Shown here: piece after piece, positions 39,968-42,947 of the stretch | Numbering within the stretch: position 1 is the first letter of the stretch | Layout: each line of letters starts with the position of its first letter | Assembly: GCA_024102795.1 (NCBI GenBank) | Contig: JAGFJK010000321.1 | Coordinates: 1-42,947 of the forward strand | DNA: 42,947 bases | Source of the DNA: Pirellulaceae bacterium | Lineage (GTDB): Bacteria; Planctomycetota; Planctomycetia; Pirellulales; Pirellulaceae | Reading direction: 5' to 3' | Position numbers and translations under genes: made by a program | Notes under the pieces: generated by a model | What the model saw: only the letters and a program-made list of their open reading frames with translations | Told to the model about the DNA's origin: nothing | Database searches by the model: none

Positions 39968-41749
39968 ATGCCATCGTCGATCCGCAATGCACGCCGACCT
40001 CGCCTCGCGCTGACGGCGCTTACCGGTATCTGTGTCGGTCTGCTGGCCGTGTGTCTGCCAGCCGGGCCGGCTCGCGCCGATGTGACCGAATTGACGCCCC
40101 GGATCAATGCGGGCGACGCCAATTCCCGGATCCGGGCGATGGACGAACTGGCGACGTTCAGGGACAAGGCGGCGCCTGCCGTGCCGGAATTGATCCAGGC
40201 GCTGGGCGACGAAAACGCCGACATCCGCGTCCGTGCCGCTCGCACCCTGGCGGCAATCGGCCCCGGCGCATCGGCCGCCGTCCCCGTGCTCACCAAGGGC
40301 CTGTCGGACGAACAGGCGATGGTCCGAGCGTATGCGGCGTTCGCCCTGGGTGAGATGGGCGACGCCAGCAAACCGGCGGTGCCCGATCTGGCCAAGGCCG
40401 CCCTGGACCCCGATCCCACCGTGCGGCGAGCTGTCGTGGCTGCCCTGCGGGACCTGAAAGTCTCGCGGGAGGTCTCCATTCCGCTGTTCGTCAAAGTGTT
40501 GGAGGACGCCGAACCGCAGAACCTGATGCCCGCCCTGCACACGCTGGCCGAATCCGGCAAGCAGGCGGTGCCGTTTCTGGCCGACGCCTTGCAGCACGAG
40601 AAGGCTTGTTACTGGGCCTGTATCGTGGCCGGCGAAATCGGACCTGACGCCAAGGAACTGATCCCGCTGGTGGCCAAAATGCTGACGCACCAGGAGCCGG
40701 AGTGCCGGCTGCAGGCCCTCGTCACGCTGGGCCGCATGGGTGCCGAGTCGAAGTCCGTGGTGCCGCAAATCGTCGCCCAACTTGAGCAGGGTGCTCCCGG
40801 ACTCAAGTACGCCGCGGCCTACGCGCTGGCGGAAATCGGCGACGCTCCGGGTGCGACCGCCGCTCTGCAAAAGGCAGTGCAGAGCGATGATCTGTTCCTG
40901 CGGATGGTCAGCGCCTGGGCGCTGGTCCGGCTGAATCCCCAGGACGATGCGACCAACAAGCAGGCCGTGGCCGTCCTGATCGAAGGCCTGAAGTCCAAGG
41001 ACAAGCAGACGATCGCCATGGCAGCCCGGACGCTGGCCGCGATCCAGGCCCCGTCGGAAGACGTGGCTCCGGCCCTGGTCGAGGCGCTGCAGAATGCGGA
41101 CCCGTATGTAATCGATCAGGCCGTCCGGGCCCTGGCCGCTCTGGGCAAAGAGGCGGTGCCTCGCGTCAAACGCGGGCTCCAGAACGACAAGCTGCGGATT
41201 CACGCCGTGGCCGTCCTGCGGTTGGTCGGCAAGGATGCGGCCGACGCAGTGCCGGATCTGGTCGAAGTGCTGGAGAAGGGCGGCCTGACTCCGGAATTCC
41301 GTCGCGAGGCGAACTTCGCCCTGGGCGCCGTGGGGCCGGGAGCCGCCCCCGCGGTCGGCGTCCTGATCAAGGCGCTGGATGATCCCGGCCAGGAGGTGCA
41401 GTACAGCGCCTGCTACGCGCTCGGACAGATCGGGCCGGAAGCGCGAGCGGCCAACCTGCGGCTCAGCAAGAACGTCGACAGCCAGGATGAGTTTCTGAAG
41501 CTGGGCAGCGTCTGGGCCCTGGTCAAGATCAATCCCGGCAATCCGCGAGTGGCCGAAGTGGCCGGCCCCCGGCTGAGCGCCGCGCTGCAAAACGAGCAGC
41601 CCCATATCCGGGCCGAAGCCGCTCGCACCCTGGGCGAACTGGGAACGCTGGCTCGGCCCTATCTGAGCCAACTGCAACGCGCTCTGCAGGACGAAAGCGA
41701 GGAGGTCAAGGTGGCCGCCGCCGAGGCGCTGACGAAAATCGGCGGGTAA
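39968..41749 (+). CDS. Exported HEAT-repeat protein
   Basis: 593 residues. The ATG at 39968 follows TGGAGCG and opens a signal peptide (MPSSIRNARRPRLALTALTG ... GPARA-DV). The mature protein is about fifteen HEAT/armadillo-like repeats of 35-40 residues built on 'VP.L...L.D.+..VR..AA..L..IG' (AAPAVPELIQALGDENADIR, VRAARTLAAIGPGASAAVPV, MVRAYAAFALGEMGDASKPA). HEAT solenoids bind proteins; the bilin-lyase-like (PBS) version in this branch is common in planctomycetes with no known partner. It ends just before a heptamer repeat at 41756. Confidence 0.93.
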   Translation: MPSSIRNARRPRLALTALTGICVGLLAVCLPAGPARADVTELTPRINAGDANSRIRAMDELATFRDKAAPAVPELIQALGDENADIRVRAARTLAAIGPGASAAVPVLTKGLSDEQAMVRAYAAFALGEMGDASKPAVPDLAKAALDPDPTVRRAVVAALRDLKVSREVSIPLFVKVLEDAEPQNLMPALHTLAESGKQAVPFLADALQHEKACYWACIVAGEIGPDAKELIPLVAKMLTHQEPECRLQALVTLGRMGAESKSVVPQIVAQLEQGAPGLKYAAAYALAEIGDAPGATAALQKAVQSDDLFLRMVSAWALVRLNPQDDATNKQAVAVLIEGLKSKDKQTIAMAARTLAAIQAPSEDVAPALVEALQNADPYVIDQAVRALAALGKEAVPRVKRGLQNDKLRIHAVAVLRLVGKDAADAVPDLVEVLEKGGLTPEFRREANFALGAVGPGAAPAVGVLIKALDDPGQEVQYSACYALGQIGPEARAANLRLSKNVDSQDEFLKLGSVWALVKINPGNPRVAEVAGPRLSAALQNEQPHIRAEAARTLGELGTLARPYLSQLQRALQDESEEVKVAAAEALTKIGG

Positions 41750-41755
41750 AGTTGT

Positions 41756-41780
41756 CAATTTGCAATTTGCAATTTGCAAT
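41756..41780. repeat. TTTGCAA heptamer repeat
   Basis: CAATTTGCAATTTGCAATTT then GCAAT, preceded by AGTTGT. It lies 7 bp after the HEAT-gene stop. It is the closest match to the arrays at 28608 and 31755. Confidence 0.85.
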
Positions 41781-42008
41781 CATCGACAGGCCTCCATCCG
41801 CCAGGTTCCGCCGCTGCCGGAGTTCCAGCCTGCCAGTGCAACCGGTTCCGGCCCCCTCGGGTTGATTGTTTCCCTTCCCCCGGGCCAAGTGAGCTTGTCG
41901 AGCGTCGGGCAGCGGCACACAATGACAGCGGTCTCGGTGTTCTCTTGACAGTGCCGTCATGGAATACCGGACCGTCTTGACGGTAATGCGACAAGCGGAA
42001 CCGCATTC

Positions 42009-42617
42009 ATGATGCGCCGGCGTATTCGGTTTTACCTTCGGCGAACTCGAAGGTACATCTTTCACAACATTCTCCGGGCGGACGACCCTCCGCACCGCCT
42101 GGCCATGGGCATGGCGATTGCCATGTTCATCACGTTCACGCCGACGATTGGCTTTCAGATGGCGCTGGTGGTGTTCTTTACCTGGCTGTTCCGGGCGAAC
42201 AAGCTGGTGGGATTGCCATTGGTCTGGATCTCGAACCCCGCCACGATCGTGCCGATCTACTACGGATGTTACGTGGTTGGCCGCTTGCTGCTGGGCAGCG
42301 AGCCGGTGGCGGAAGACTGGGAGTGGTGGGCCCAGTTGCCCTATCCGCCGGCCGGCTGGTGGCCCAAGGTGTCTTTCTACTGGGAACGGTTTCTGCAGAT
42401 CCTGCCGCAACTGTGCCTGGGTGGCGTGGTGGTGGGGCTGGTCGCGGCGATTCCCACTTACTACGCGACGTACTACGGGGTGCGAGCGTACCGTTTACGG
42501 CGCTGGGGGCAGCTTGTCCGGCCCGGCCGCCAGGCACCTGCGAATGCGTCCCTCGCCAGGCCCGCGGAGGCCGGTCCCGCCGAAGTTGGGTCCGCTGAAG
42601 TTGGCAAGCCCATGTAG
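42009..42617 (+). CDS. DUF2062 membrane protein
   Basis: 202 residues. A basic N-terminus (MMRRRIRFYLRRTRRYIFHN) leads into three hydrophobic segments. The family core is RLAMGMAIAMFITFTPTIGF followed by QMALVVFFTWLFRANKL and LVWISNPATIVPIYYGCYVV. The motif 'T.N..T..P.Y' reads SNPATIVPIY here. The second half has a periplasmic-type loop (EDWEWWAQLPYPPAGWWP) and a last helix before an Ala/Gly-rich tail. The function of the family is unknown; some members are fused to glycosyltransferases. It could start at the second Met (42012) equally well. Confidence 0.92.
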   Translation: MMRRRIRFYLRRTRRYIFHNILRADDPPHRLAMGMAIAMFITFTPTIGFQMALVVFFTWLFRANKLVGLPLVWISNPATIVPIYYGCYVVGRLLLGSEPVAEDWEWWAQLPYPPAGWWPKVSFYWERFLQILPQLCLGGVVVGLVAAIPTYYATYYGVRAYRLRRWGQLVRPGRQAPANASLARPAEAGPAEVGSAEVGKPM

Positions 42618-42947
42618 GACTTTTGAGGTTGCGCTTTTTGTGAGCTCCGCTTCGGCGAGCGCTCCCCCATGACATCCCTTCCGACCCCTCCCCGGAAGGA
42701 GATCGTGCAGCTTTTAAGTTGTTGGTAAATCGGGATTTAGGGGGTGTGGCTACCGGGAACTCGGGACGGCCTCTGCTTCCGCGAGCTCTCCCCCTTAAAA
42801 TCCATCTGGCTCCCTCCCCGCTTCGGGGAGGGCTGGGGAGGGGCCTGCGGGGTTAGAGCGGTCAACCAGTTGTTCAACGCGCAGAATGGACTGGAAGGCA
42901 CGCGGATTCTTTGTAATTCGGGTTTGGAACCCGGGACCGGATGTATG
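42618..42947. other. Right-edge non-coding region with a C/G-rich stem-loop
   Basis: No gene is recognised in the last 330 bases. Two related blocks, about 42645-42705 and 42770-42845, share 'gctccgcttc/ctctgcttcc ... gcgagc(g)ctc(t)cccc ... ccctcccc' and look like diverged copies of one element. The second contains the stem CCCTCCCC-GCTTC-GGGGAGGG (42812-42832), which could terminate the DUF2062 transcript, but it has no T-tract. Confidence 0.5.

Noticed and set aside
39887..41779. 630-codon minus-strand frame opposite the HEAT gene
   Set aside because: It copies the HEAT repeat period in reverse and is rich in Arg/Gln/His; the plus strand has signal peptide and repeats.

Overview
The window is a GC-rich bacterial chromosome segment that looks planctomycetal (Pirellulales-like). 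Pointers are a DUF1501 Tat-exported protein, a PQQ-type beta-propeller protein, a DUF1326 protein, a DUF3500 protein, several secreted hypothetical proteins, giant coiled-coil envelope proteins, and interspersed intergenic repeats of the kind common in that phylum. This placement is inferred from protein families. No rRNA or tRNA gene was recognised.

Layout. 1-3180: an incomplete minus-strand gene with a membrane-anchored N-terminus, a secreted beta-propeller protein (minus), a hairpin repeat pair, and a small leucine-rich-repeat ORF broken by an in-frame TGA. 3215-7261 (plus): an SDR oxidoreductase, a dihydroxyacetophenone-dioxygenase-like cupin, a 310-residue protein that carries most of the catalytic signature of the CyaA/ExoY/edema-factor nucleotidyl cyclases, and a DUF1501 protein. 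7445-19087 (plus): four genes for exported proteins. They are a 1156-aa coiled-coil protein, a 1986-aa secretin-like protein with a huge compositionally distinct insertion, and two smaller exported proteins. I read this as an envelope-pore locus. 19135-22864: a tandem-KOW protein (minus), a flavin-reductase/M20-peptidase pair (plus), and a membrane PP2C phosphatase (minus).

22960-27026 (minus): a compact, translationally coupled operon for a molybdenum hydroxylase (2Fe-2S, molybdopterin and FAD subunits) plus a small Cys-rich protein, ending in a good terminator. In the 2Fe-2S subunit all four cysteines of the N-terminal plant-type cluster are serine, while the second cluster is intact. 27162-29368 (minus): three exported proteins. 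29668-31737 (plus): SirB1-like, a triple zinc ribbon, and an LRR lipoprotein. 31941-33591 (minus): DUF3500 and GYF_2/zinc-ribbon proteins. 33743-34198: a small protein with an ART-like N-terminal motif.

34231-36521 (minus): a beta-helix protein followed by selD. selD is read correctly only if a TGA at codon 19 encodes selenocysteine. That residue sits exactly at the catalytic position and is followed by SECIS-like hairpins, so the organism probably makes selenoproteins. 36840-42617: a cupredoxin lipoprotein (minus), TerC, a small exported protein, a HEAT-repeat exported protein and a DUF2062 membrane protein. Short (TTTGCAA)n repeats recur in the gaps of the right-hand half.

All calls come from reading the sequence and from remembered family motifs; no database search was run.
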